DNA of 64,000 bases, from assembly GCA_019739215.1 (NCBI GenBank), contig JAHHDR010000042.1, positions 1-64,000 of the forward strand, in the 5' to 3' direction. Below are positions 1 to 9,496 of this stretch, in pieces. How positions within the stretch are numbered: the first letter of the stretch is position 1; each line of letters opens with the position of its first letter. Below the pieces are notes generated by a model. The model was not told where the DNA came from. It saw nothing but the letters and a program-made list of their open reading frames with translations, and made no database searches. Both the position numbers and the translations under genes were made by a program. This DNA comes from Rhizobium sp. (lineage in GTDB: Bacteria > Pseudomonadota > Alphaproteobacteria > Rhizobiales > Rhizobiaceae).

Positions 1-243
1 TCGAGGCTGCTGCCCAGCCGATGGCCGTCATACCCGTGGAAAAGCCCGCTTCGCCGGCCCTGGTCATGAAGATCCAGAAGGCGCTTGCCGGCATGGCCTA
101 TGCCGACGTCAAGATCGACGGCATTCCCGGCGCCGCGACCCGCGCCGCGATCCGCGCCTTTGAGAAGAGCTATCGCCTGCCGGTCACCGGCGAGCCGTCG
201 GAGGCGGTGCTCAAAAAAACTCAAGTCGATCGGGGCGATCTGA
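1..243 (+). pseudogene. 3' part of peptidoglycan-binding protein (left-arm copy, frameshifted by an A7 vs A6 homopolymer)
   Basis: MAVIPVEKPASPALVMKIQKALAGMAYADVKIDGIPGAATRAAIRAFEK matches the C-terminus of the 27152..28003 ORF; left copy has 7 A at about 212-218, right copy has 6. Confidence 0.85.
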
Positions 244-446
244 CACCTTTCCGGCTGCGGGTTGTCCGGATATCCTGCGGGGCAGGTCCTCCGCTTGGGA
301 CGCGGTCCGCGAAAATTCCGGATCAACCCGCTCCTCCGTCGGAAAAGTAGAAAAAATCCACAAATTGGATGACTATTTTGGTTTATGCCGAATAATTTTT
401 GGCGCACTGGCGTTTTCTTCGCAAGGATGAAGCGAGGAGCGCGCAA

Positions 447-1646
447 ATGGCCGTCAAGAAGATTATGACCCAGACGCAGACCGTCGAACTCGCCGGCAAT
501 GGCAGCAACTGGCTGCTCGGCAAGGGCTCCTTTGTCAAGGTGTCCGATGGCGACGCGATCTACAACCCGTTTGCCGACAATATCAGCCTCGTCATCGCCG
601 GCAGCGTCATCACCACGGCCACTGGTACGGTCAGCGGTTTCGAAAGCCTCGGTCATGGCACGGACTTGCGGATTGCCGAAACGGGGGTCGTCCGCGGCTA
701 TTTCGGCCTCACGCTGCACGGAGATCAGGCCGATGTCGTCAATACCGGCCGCATCGTCGGCACGGCGCCGACCGGGATCGGCATTGTCGGCGGCTGCGAC
801 GGCTTTTCGATCCAGAACAGCGGCCTGATCAGGGGCGCCCAGGGCATCGACCTCAACGGCTATGGCAGGGTGGTCAACGAGAAGGGCGGTGTGATCGACG
901 GTCAGATGGCGCTCAGGATCAACGGTGCGGCCGACTGCGAGGTCATAAACCGCGGCACGCTGGCCGGCGACGACTGGAGCTTCATCGGCGGTGCCGACGA
1001 CGACCTCCTCGTCAATCGCGGCCGGATGACCGGCGGCGTCGACATGGGCGCCGGCAACGACCGCATCGACCTGCGTGGCGGAAAGGCTCTCGATGGGGTC
1101 TCGGGCGGAGAAGGCAACGACGTGTTCTTCGTCGACCAGACGCGCGTTGGCGTCGCGGAATTCGCTGGAGAGGGCTACGACATGATCTGGACGACGGCGA
1201 CGTTCGTCCTTCCGGACAGTGAATATGCCGAGTTCGAATTTCTCGGCGCCCGGGGAAAGGCCGATATCGCGCTGACCGGAAACGACTACGACAACACGCT
1301 CGGCGGTAATTCCGGCAACAACAGGCTCCGCGGCCAGGGCGGGGAAGACACGTTCTACTCCGGTGCCGGCAATGACCGGCTGACGGGCGGTGGCGGCGTC
1401 GACACCTTCGTCTTTCGAAAGGGCGATGATCACGACACGATCACGGATTTCGTCGGCGACGGCGCCGAGCAGGATATCGTCGATCTTCATTTCCTCAAGG
1501 ATTTCAAAACTTTCGGCGAAGTCATCGACGTCGCCAGCAACACGGCGGCCGGCGTGGTGCTCGACCTGGGCAAGGGTGACAGCCTGACCATCGCGGGCAT
1601 GACTAGGGACGATCTCGAGGCCAAGCATTTCGAATTCGCCGTCTGA
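447..1646 (+). CDS. RTX calcium-binding protein with N-terminal NxGxIxG (beta-helix-like) repeats
   Basis: NTGRIVG/NSGLIRG/NRGTLAG repeats, then GGEGNDVFF, SGAGNDRLTGGGGVDTFVF nonapeptides and a type I secretion-like C-terminus. Confidence 0.9.
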   Translation: MAVKKIMTQTQTVELAGNGSNWLLGKGSFVKVSDGDAIYNPFADNISLVIAGSVITTATGTVSGFESLGHGTDLRIAETGVVRGYFGLTLHGDQADVVNTGRIVGTAPTGIGIVGGCDGFSIQNSGLIRGAQGIDLNGYGRVVNEKGGVIDGQMALRINGAADCEVINRGTLAGDDWSFIGGADDDLLVNRGRMTGGVDMGAGNDRIDLRGGKALDGVSGGEGNDVFFVDQTRVGVAEFAGEGYDMIWTTATFVLPDSEYAEFEFLGARGKADIALTGNDYDNTLGGNSGNNRLRGQGGEDTFYSGAGNDRLTGGGGVDTFVFRKGDDHDTITDFVGDGAEQDIVDLHFLKDFKTFGEVIDVASNTAAGVVLDLGKGDSLTIAGMTRDDLEAKHFEFAV

Positions 1647-1682
1647 GCACCGCCGGTGCCTCCGGAGAGACAAGGAGAAGCA

Positions 1683-2088
1683 ATGCCGAAGTTCCACATC
1701 GACCAGGACCCGCTACGGCGTCAGTTTCAGCGGTGACGATGGTGAACTCCTCAAAGCCCGGGGTGCGACGATCAAGGGTGGGGTCGGCGTCGATACGTCA
1801 GCCGCCAATAGCGGTAGGGGCGATGACCTGCTGATCGGCGGCGAGGGCGCCGATCAGCAGGTGTTCAAGAAGGGCGGCGGCAACGAAGTGATCAAGGACT
1901 TCGTGGCCGGTGTAGACATTCTCTACGTCGAGAACTTCTAACTTGACGACGGCTACACCGAACTTGCCGATCACATGAAGCGGGTCGATGGCGACCTTGT
2001 CATCCGCTTCGGCAAGGACAGCATGACGCTCAGGGTGCCCGGCGAGGGCGACCTCGCCGAGACCGACGTCACGTTCGCCAATCTCTGA
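1683..2088 (+). pseudogene. Degenerate small RTX protein (frameshift plus in-frame TAA)
   Basis: Reading frames give GRGDDLLIGGEGADQQVFKKGGGNEVIKDFVAGVDILYVENF*LDDGYTELADHMKRVDGDLVIRFGKDSMTLRV. Confidence 0.75.
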
Positions 2089-2160
2089 TCCGGATGGGCA
2101 AGCCGGCGATCCGGCGCGCCCGCCTTTGACAGCGCAGCTACGCGCGCGTAGGACAGCGCC

Positions 2161-2520
2161 ATGCGCCTCACCACCGAATTCTTCGTCTCGGCCCTCATGC
2201 GCCGCGTTTTCGCCGCCGGAGGCTTCGCCGCCGTGGAGCGGCACGGCGCGGGAGAGGCTGGCGCTCTGTTCATCCGCCAGCGGTTTCGCGATGGGCTGGA
2301 AACCCTCTATGGCCCTGCTCCCCAGAGCGTCTTCGACGCGTCCGATGACGGCCGTCGCTTCGAGATCCGCGCCGAGCGCTGCGAGGCAGCCGAATGCGAG
2401 GCGATCCTCGATCGGGAGCGGCGTTTCGATCCCGATCTCTGGCTGCTGGAACTGGAGGTCGACGCCGTCGCGGGCCTCATCGAGCTTGCCGGGGCGGAAC
2501 GTCCCGACAAAGGCTGGTGA
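2161..2520 (+). CDS. DUF1491 family protein
   Basis: MRLTTEFFVSALMRRVFAAGGFAAVERHGAGEAGALFIRQR...LYGPAPQ pattern. Confidence 0.8.
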   Translation: MRLTTEFFVSALMRRVFAAGGFAAVERHGAGEAGALFIRQRFRDGLETLYGPAPQSVFDASDDGRRFEIRAERCEAAECEAILDRERRFDPDLWLLELEVDAVAGLIELAGAERPDKGW

Positions 2521-2569
2521 CAGCCCCTCCGCCCACTATCCGAGTCTACTATTCGCATCCGGCCTCTCG

Positions 2570-3004
2570 CTATTCCGCCGCGATCACCATCCCGCCCCTG
2601 CGCGCCGCCGCGATCATGACGCCGCTGATCGCGCCGTAGGCTGCCAGCCAGGCGGTCCGCAGTTCCGGGGTGAACCGTTCGCCGAAGGCGAGCGAAAGCG
2701 TCTGGATCAGGGCCTGGCCGACGGTGTCGTAGTGGCTTTCCCTGACGCCGTAGCCGACATGCTTGACCGCAAGCGTCTCCAGCACCGGAATCACCTCGTC
2801 GAGTTGCCTCAGCTTGCCCACCACCAGTGCCAGCGCCGCCATGAGCTTCATTTCCTGCGCGCGCATGTCGCTGTCGCTGAACAGCGGCTTCAGCGTCGGG
2901 TCAAGCACAAACAGCCTTTCGTAGAAAAGCGCCGCGGCCTCCGAACGGATCGCCATGACCTGGACGAAGCTGTCCTGCAGCAGTTTGATCGTCTGTTCTT
3001 CCAT
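2570..3004 (-). CDS. Globin-family protein (bacterial hemoglobin-like)
   Basis: SFVQVMAIRSEAAALFYERLFVLDPTLKPLF...LAVKHVGYGVRESHYDTVGQALIQTL. Confidence 0.88.
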   Translation of the reverse strand: MEEQTIKLLQDSFVQVMAIRSEAAALFYERLFVLDPTLKPLFSDSDMRAQEMKLMAALALVVGKLRQLDEVIPVLETLAVKHVGYGVRESHYDTVGQALIQTLSLAFGERFTPELRTAWLAAYGAISGVMIAAARRGGMVIAAE

Positions 3005-3132
3005 TGCCCTTTTCCTTCACGACTGGGTTGATGGAGAACATGATCGCAGATGGTTGTTTCGGCCGGACTACATCGGGAAAGTCTTTTCGTTTCAGTTGTT
3101 TCCAGTGGGTTGCGGCCGAACTGCCCGCGCTC

Positions 3133-5145
3133 TCACGGCGCCGTCAGCGTACGCAACACCGCGGCTATGTCGTCCGGCGTGAACGGCTTTTCGATGACGG
3201 GACAGCCGCTGCGGGCGAGGAAGCGCCCGGCGGAGGGGCCGAGCGTGTCGCCGGTCACGAAGGCGATGCGTCGGCTGAGCGTCGGGCGGTGGGTGGCAAG
3301 CCAGTCATAGAGGCCGGGTCCATCGCCGTCGGGCATCCGGATATCGCACAGGATCGCGGCGACATCGCTGTCCTTTCCGGCGAGCAGTCGCTGGGCGGCA
3401 TGGCCCGACTGCGCGATCGACGTGCGATAGCCCATGCCCGAGATGATGTCCGCGATCAGTTCCGCAAGCTCGGGCTCGTCGTCGACAACAAGAATTTCGG
3501 CAAGGCGCTCTTCCGGCAGCCGTGCTGTGGGTCCCGGCGCGGCAGATGCCGTCTCGCCATCTTCCGACAGCGTCACCGGGAGGCGAACGACGAAGGCCGC
3601 GCCGCGGGCCGGCTGGGGAACAAGCAACTCCAGCGTACCGCCATGCGCCTCCACCAGCCCGCGCGACACGGCGAGCCCGATGCCGGTGCCATGGTCCTGC
3701 GGCTTGGTGGTGAAGAAAGGATCGAAGATCCGGTTCCGGATCGAGGCGGGAATGCCGGGGCCATTGTCGGCCACATCGATGACGATGCTGTTCGTCGCTG
3801 CCTCGAACCACGCACGGACGAGCAGGCGCCGGGCGTCGTCGCCGGTGCTTTCGAGCGCCTGCTGGGCATTGACGATCAGGTTCACCAGCACCTGGTGCAA
3901 CAGGTCCGCGTCGGCATGCGTTTCCGGCAGGTCCGGCGCGATTTCAGTCGTCACGCTGACGCCGCCGGTCCTGAGGCTATAGGTCAGCAGTTCCAGCGCA
4001 TCGCCGATCACCTTGGCGACCGACACATAGGACCGTTCGGCCTTGCGCTGCCGGGCCATGGCGAGGAAGGTGCGGACGATCCGGGCGCAGCGGTTGGCCG
4101 CCATCTCGATCTTCTGCGCGCGGTCGTAGAGGTCGTCGCCGCCCGTGATGAGCTTGGCCTTCTCCCGCAGCATCATCGCCTGGCCCAGCACGATCGACAG
4201 CGGATTGTTCAACTCATGCGCAACGCCTGACAGCAGCGAGCCCAGCGCAGCCAGCTTTTCCTTCTGGTACAGCGCGTCGCGCTGCCGTTCGATCTCGAAT
4301 TGCGATGCCTTGGCCGGTTGGAGATCGCGGATATGGGCGGTGAAGAAGCGCTTGCCCTCGGTGCTGACATCGGCAATCGACAGTTCCACAGGCACGACGC
4401 GGCCGTCGCGCGTCACCGCCTCGAGTTCGACCCGCTTGCCGATGACCCGCGAGTTGCCGGTCGAGAGGTAGCGCTTCATGCCCTCGTAATGGGCGTCGCG
4501 GTGCTGCGCCGGAATGATCAGGCTGCCGACATCCCGGCCGATCGCCTGCTCACGGGTGAAGCCGAACAGATGTTCCGCCGCCGGGTTGAAATCGACCACC
4601 AGTCCGTCGCCATCGATGATGATGATCGAGTCAAGCGATGTGCGCACGATCGCCGCGCTCAGCGCCTCGTTCTCGCGACGCAGTCGGTGCTGGGTCTCGA
4701 GTTCCTCCTCGCGACGCTTCTGCGCCGTCAAGTCGATCGCCAGCAGGAAGTAGCCGATCACCCCGTCGCGACCATTGTCGAAGGGCGTGAAGCTTTGGCG
4801 CACGTAGTGGTCGCCGTAGCGCGAATGGCTCCATCCCTCGACATGCACGGATTCGCCCGCCAGCACCCGGGCAATGACGTCCTGCATCGACGCAACCGCG
4901 TCCTCGCCGAACAACTCCACCGTCGGCCGGCCCAGGATCTCGTCATGCGGCAGCCCGAGCGCATTGAGGAAGGCATCGTTGCCGAACAGCAGCCGCATGT
5001 CCTTGCCGATATAGCAGGCAGTGCCGGGCATGCCGCGCGTGATCGACATCACCACCCCGTAGTCGGACGGATGCATGCCGTCCCGGACGCCGGATGCGCC
5101 GCCTGCGGGCAGTTCTTTGAAGCTGTGGATCGGTCGCTCGTTCAT
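3133..5145 (-). CDS. Hybrid PAS-PAS sensor histidine kinase with C-terminal receiver domain
   Basis: PAS segments, HELNNPLSIVLGQ H-box, NGPGIP/GTGIGLAV ATPase motifs, C-terminal ILVVDDEPELAELI receiver. Confidence 0.93.
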   Translation of the reverse strand: MNERPIHSFKELPAGGASGVRDGMHPSDYGVVMSITRGMPGTACYIGKDMRLLFGNDAFLNALGLPHDEILGRPTVELFGEDAVASMQDVIARVLAGESVHVEGWSHSRYGDHYVRQSFTPFDNGRDGVIGYFLLAIDLTAQKRREEELETQHRLRRENEALSAAIVRTSLDSIIIIDGDGLVVDFNPAAEHLFGFTREQAIGRDVGSLIIPAQHRDAHYEGMKRYLSTGNSRVIGKRVELEAVTRDGRVVPVELSIADVSTEGKRFFTAHIRDLQPAKASQFEIERQRDALYQKEKLAALGSLLSGVAHELNNPLSIVLGQAMMLREKAKLITGGDDLYDRAQKIEMAANRCARIVRTFLAMARQRKAERSYVSVAKVIGDALELLTYSLRTGGVSVTTEIAPDLPETHADADLLHQVLVNLIVNAQQALESTGDDARRLLVRAWFEAATNSIVIDVADNGPGIPASIRNRIFDPFFTTKPQDHGTGIGLAVSRGLVEAHGGTLELLVPQPARGAAFVVRLPVTLSEDGETASAAPGPTARLPEERLAEILVVDDEPELAELIADIISGMGYRTSIAQSGHAAQRLLAGKDSDVAAILCDIRMPDGDGPGLYDWLATHRPTLSRRIAFVTGDTLGPSAGRFLARSGCPVIEKPFTPDDIAAVLRTLTAP

Positions 5146-5870
5146 GGCCGTCTCGCCGGTGAGTAGATGTAGCCCGCCCCGCGCACCGTCTTGATGGTCT
5201 GGGGCTTGGAGGGATCGTCCTCGATCTTCTTGCGCAGACGTGTCACGCGGATGTCGATCGAGCGGTCGAAAGGGTCGTCGTTCTTGCGATGTGCCAGGTC
5301 GAGCAGCCGGTCGCGCGACAGGACGCGGTAGGGATTGTCGAGAAACGCCTCGATCAGGTCGAATTCCATCGCCGTCACGGCCTCCTCGCTGCCATCGGGC
5401 CGCAGCAGCCGGCGGCTGGCGCGGTCAACCGTCATGCGCCCGAAGGCGACGGTGGCGGGCTCCATCGGCATCTCGGCCTGCGCGGCGCTCGCCGGTGCTG
5501 ACTTGGCGGCGCCACGCCGCAGGACGGCGCGGATGCGGGCCTTGAGTTCCCTCAGGTCGAAGGGCTTGGTGACATAGTCGTCTGCGCCGACCTCGAGCCC
5601 GACGATCCGGTCAACGACATCGTCGGCGGCGGTCACCATGATGACAGGGATGTTGCCCGCCGCACGCAGCCGCCGCGCCACCGACAGCCCGTCTTCATCG
5701 GGCATGTTGATGTCGAGCAGGATGAGATCAGGTGCGAAATCCGGCATAATTCCGTCGAGCGCCGCCCCGCCCGAGGCCGTGCGCGCCGAGAACCCATGGC
5801 CATTGAGATAGTCCGCGACCATCTCGCGAATGTGCTCTTCGTCGTCTACGACGATGATCCTGCCTGTCAT
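5142..5870 (-). CDS. OmpR/PhoB-type response regulator
   Basis: MTGRIIVVDDEEHIREMVADYL...DINMPDEDGL...winged-helix RVLSRDRLLDLAHRKNDDPFDRSIDIRVTRLRKKIEDDPSKPQTIKTVRGAGYIY. Confidence 0.95.
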   Translation of the reverse strand: MTGRIIVVDDEEHIREMVADYLNGHGFSARTASGGAALDGIMPDFAPDLILLDINMPDEDGLSVARRLRAAGNIPVIMVTAADDVVDRIVGLEVGADDYVTKPFDLRELKARIRAVLRRGAAKSAPASAAQAEMPMEPATVAFGRMTVDRASRRLLRPDGSEEAVTAMEFDLIEAFLDNPYRVLSRDRLLDLAHRKNDDPFDRSIDIRVTRLRKKIEDDPSKPQTIKTVRGAGYIYSPARRP

Positions 5871-6194
5871 TTCCGCCACCACCGATCTCCTGACCCTGCG
5901 GCGTTTCCCGATTTTTGCCTGACTTACAGCAATTTTACGAGTTCGGCCCGCAGAATATGCGAGATCGACGCATTTATCGTGCCATCTATTCCGCCTCGAC
6001 GCCGTATTGAAACAAAAGAAACAATTGAAACGGGGCTGCAACCCGCGCCTCGGAACGAGCGGGCATGGCCAGGAATTTTCAGACCTGTCCCCGGGACGGG
6101 GGTTTGAAACGAAAGAAACAATCGGATCAGCTCGCCGGAATTCTGCTGAAACAATGCTGACTAGAATGAGCCGCACAAACAACAGAGGCTCACC

Positions 6195-7451
6195 ATGAAA
6201 ACCGTCCGTATCACGCAAGACCTGACCACCTACTATGAAGCCAAGAAGGGCAACACCACCTACATTCTGGAGAAGCAGGCATCCATCACCAGCTCCGAGA
6301 TGGTCGGTCTCTTCGGTGCAACGGCGGTCGAGGACCGGAACTTCATCATCAAGGGCGACATCTCGGCGTCTCAGGGTTACGGCCTGCATGTCGGTGCCAA
6401 TGACGGCACGGGTGGTGGTGTGGTCGACATTGCCAAGTCCGCCAATGTCTGGGGCCAGACCGGGGTCAACCTCGCGGCCGACGGCCAGATCCTGCGCAAT
6501 GCAGGCAAGATCGGTGGCGAGTACGGCATCAACGCCTCGGGCGACAACATCAGGATCGAGAACACCGGCTTCATCTCGGGCTCGGTGGTGGGCCTCGATT
6601 TCTCCTTCGGCAGCGCCACGATCCGCAACGACGGCATGATCACCGGAGACAAGAACGCGATCTCCACTTTCCTGACCGCCGGCGACCGGCTGAAGATTGT
6701 CAACACCGGCACGATCGACAGTTCGGAATATGGCGTCATGCTCGGCAATCAGGATGGTTCCCGCACCGTTCTCGTCAATCACGGGACCATCGACGCGGAA
6801 TTCTGGTCGATCCAGGCCAATTTCACCAATTCGGTCGAGATCATCCGCAACCGCGGCGATATCCCGTCGCAAGTCTGGCTCGGTGACGGCAACGACATTT
6901 TCGACGGTCGCGGCGGTCGTGCCTTCTATGTCGATGGTGGCGACGGCGACGATCTCTACATCGTCGACGAACCGCTGATCAAACTCGGCGAACAGATGAA
7001 TGCCGGCACGGACACCGTGAAGTCCTCGATCACCTGGACGCTCGGGGCCAACATCGAAAACCTCGTCCTGACCGGAACGAACAGCATATCGGGCACCGGG
7101 TCCGACATCGCCAACCGGATTTCAGGCAATTCGGGGCAGAACACGCTTTTCGGGCTGGGCGGCACCGACATCATCAATGGCGGCAGGGGCAACGACATCC
7201 TTCATGGCGGTGCGGCGGCCGATACGTTCGTCTTCGCAACCGGCACGGGTCACGACACGATCGCCGATTTCCAGGATGGCATCGATCTCATCGACATCAC
7301 CGGCATCAGGAAGATCAATGATTTCGCCCAGATCGCGGACGCCATGACTCAGAACGGCACGGATGTCGTCATCGATCTCGGCGGCAAGGACAGCCTGACC
7401 ATTCAGAATGTGACGATCGACAAACTGACGGCGATCGACTTCGCGTATTGA
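6195..7451 (+). CDS. RTX calcium-binding protein with N-terminal NxGxIxG repeats
   Basis: RNAGKIGG/ENTGFISG/RNDGMITG/VNTGTIDS repeats; GGRGNDILHGGAAADTFVFATGTGHDTIADF. Confidence 0.92.
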   Translation: MKTVRITQDLTTYYEAKKGNTTYILEKQASITSSEMVGLFGATAVEDRNFIIKGDISASQGYGLHVGANDGTGGGVVDIAKSANVWGQTGVNLAADGQILRNAGKIGGEYGINASGDNIRIENTGFISGSVVGLDFSFGSATIRNDGMITGDKNAISTFLTAGDRLKIVNTGTIDSSEYGVMLGNQDGSRTVLVNHGTIDAEFWSIQANFTNSVEIIRNRGDIPSQVWLGDGNDIFDGRGGRAFYVDGGDGDDLYIVDEPLIKLGEQMNAGTDTVKSSITWTLGANIENLVLTGTNSISGTGSDIANRISGNSGQNTLFGLGGTDIINGGRGNDILHGGAAADTFVFATGTGHDTIADFQDGIDLIDITGIRKINDFAQIADAMTQNGTDVVIDLGGKDSLTIQNVTIDKLTAIDFAY

Positions 7452-7578
7452 GCCGGGTTGGTGGCCCGCTCGATCTTTGACGTAAAAAATACGGCCTAAT
7501 GGTGCAATTGCCGAATAAAGATTTGCGATAATCCGTATATAGTGCAGAAATATTGCCTGCATCGAGCGGAGGCCGTCC

Positions 7579-8703
7579 ATGGCGAAGACAGTTGTGAAGA
7601 CGTTGCAAACGGAGACACTGGTCATCGAGGAAACCGGTCACTACGTCATCGCGAAGAAGGGCGTGATTGATGTCGATCTGGCGGGCGTGGCGGGCTACGG
7701 TCACGGAATCTACATGGGGGGCAGCACGGATGGGACGCGGATCGACGTTCTGGGCCGTGTCCAGGCGTCGCTGTCAAACCACACGGCGATCTTCCTTCAG
7801 GATGCCAACGCAAGATTGAATGTGGGCGCCTCCGGTTTCGCCCAGGCGGAAGCGGCCGTCATCGTCAATGCGCTGGGCACACGCATCCGCAACGAAGGCG
7901 AATTGAGGGGCATAACCGAAGGTATCGACTACTATATGGGCGAGACGGATCTCGTGAACGGCGAAGGCGGCATGATCCGCGGTCAGATCGGCGTTCGGAT
8001 CGGTGGAGATGGCGGCATGATGGTCAATGCGGGCAAGATCATCGGCGAAAGCTACGCTGTCTTCAACCAGAGCGGCGACAGGCTCGAACTGACCAACACA
8101 GGCCTGCTGCGCGGCGATGTGTTCCTCGGAAATGCCAACGACTTTTTTCTCAATCGCGGTGGTACCGTCGACGGCGTGGTGAAGGGCGGACTCGGCAACG
8201 ACGTCTTTCGGATTCTCAAGCACAACATTGTCGTCCACGAACTTGGTGGGGAGGGCCAGGATCTCATCCAGACCAGGCTTTCCCACGCGCTCGAAGTCGG
8301 CGCGTCGATCGAGATTCTCGTGGCGCTCGGCAAGGCCGATATCAAGCTCACCGGCAACGACCTGAACAATCAGGTCATCGGCAACAAGGGCGACAACATC
8401 TTGTCCGGCCTCGGCGGCGCGGACCTGATATCCGGAGGCCGTGGCAACGACCTGCTCTCGGGCGGGGAGGGCATCGACACCTTCAGCTTCGTCAACGGCT
8501 CGGGCCGCGACATCATCACCGACTTCGTCACCGGGATCGATCGCCTCAATTTCGAGCACTACCAGGGAGTGGCCTCGGCAGACGATCTTGCCATGTTTCA
8601 GAAGGGATCCGACGTCATCATCGAGCTTCACGATGGAGACAGGATCGTCCTTAAGGGGCAGGACGGCGTCAACACGGACGATTTCCTCTTTGCGATCACC
8701 TAG
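7579..8703 (+). CDS. RTX calcium-binding protein with N-terminal NxGxIxG repeats
   Basis: RNEGELRG/VNAGKIIG/TNTGLLRG repeats; LGGADLISGGRGNDLLSGGEGIDTFSF. Confidence 0.92.
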   Translation: MAKTVVKTLQTETLVIEETGHYVIAKKGVIDVDLAGVAGYGHGIYMGGSTDGTRIDVLGRVQASLSNHTAIFLQDANARLNVGASGFAQAEAAVIVNALGTRIRNEGELRGITEGIDYYMGETDLVNGEGGMIRGQIGVRIGGDGGMMVNAGKIIGESYAVFNQSGDRLELTNTGLLRGDVFLGNANDFFLNRGGTVDGVVKGGLGNDVFRILKHNIVVHELGGEGQDLIQTRLSHALEVGASIEILVALGKADIKLTGNDLNNQVIGNKGDNILSGLGGADLISGGRGNDLLSGGEGIDTFSFVNGSGRDIITDFVTGIDRLNFEHYQGVASADDLAMFQKGSDVIIELHDGDRIVLKGQDGVNTDDFLFAIT

Positions 8704-8732
8704 CGCACACAGAGCAGGGTGATGCGGCGCGC

Positions 8733-9443
8733 CTAGAGGCCGGGTCCGCTCCGCGTCCCGCACAGCATTTCGCGCTTGCCGGCGAAGCCCAGCCGGCGCT
8801 CCACGGCAAACCCGGCGGCGATCAGGTTGCGCCGCACGAACCCGGCAGCCGCATAGGTGGCGAAGGTTCCGCCGGGCGCCGAATGGTCGAACACCGCCTT
8901 GAGGATCTCCGCCGACCACATCGCCAGATTGCGCGACGGGGCAAACCCGTCCAGGTACCAGGCGTCGAAGGCGAGGGGACTGCCGGCAAGATTGCCGAGC
9001 GCGTCACCGCAGACGACGGTGAGCCGGACATCGCCGAAATCGAGGTCGACCATCCCGTTGACCGGATCACCCCAGCGCGCGACCAGCGCCTGCCGCTCGG
9101 CATCGATCTCCGGCCAGCGGCGCAACGCCCTGTCGACGCTGTCCCGATCCATCGGGTGAAGCTCGAACGAGACGAATCGCAAGGTGCCGCCGCCGCCCGC
9201 GTCCTTCCACGCCCGCCAGGTCTCGCAGAAGTTCAGCCCCGTCCCGAATCCCAGTTCGCCGATCACGAACGGCCCGTCGGCGGCCCAGCGCTGCGGCAGC
9301 CCGTTTCCGGCGAGAAACACATGCCCACATTCGGCGCGGCCATCCTCGCGGCAATAAAAATGGTCGCCAAAGTCCGGCGAATAGGGCATATCGCCGTCGA
9401 TCCATTCCAGCGCCAGCGCGCGTGTTTCCGGTGTCTCGCTCAT
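8733..9443 (-). CDS. mnmD: MnmD-like tRNA (mnm5s2U34) methyltransferase
   Basis: DFGDHFYC...VFLAGNGLPQRW...FVIGELGFGTGLNF...DAWYLDGFAPSRNLAMWS...TYAAAGFVRRNL. Confidence 0.92.
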   Translation of the reverse strand: MSETPETRALALEWIDGDMPYSPDFGDHFYCREDGRAECGHVFLAGNGLPQRWAADGPFVIGELGFGTGLNFCETWRAWKDAGGGGTLRFVSFELHPMDRDSVDRALRRWPEIDAERQALVARWGDPVNGMVDLDFGDVRLTVVCGDALGNLAGSPLAFDAWYLDGFAPSRNLAMWSAEILKAVFDHSAPGGTFATYAAAGFVRRNLIAAGFAVERRLGFAGKREMLCGTRSGPGL

Positions 9444-9496
9444 GGCCCCAGCCGATAGTTCTCTTTGCGGACCCGGTCAATCCGGGGCGATGTCGG

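Noticed and set aside
5142-6872. Single 576-aa protein joining an N-terminal aspartate-rich region to the response regulator
   Set aside because: The N-terminal part is the antisense of the RTX gene 6195..7451 (high-GC read-through). The true regulator starts at 5870 with MTGRIIVVDDEE.
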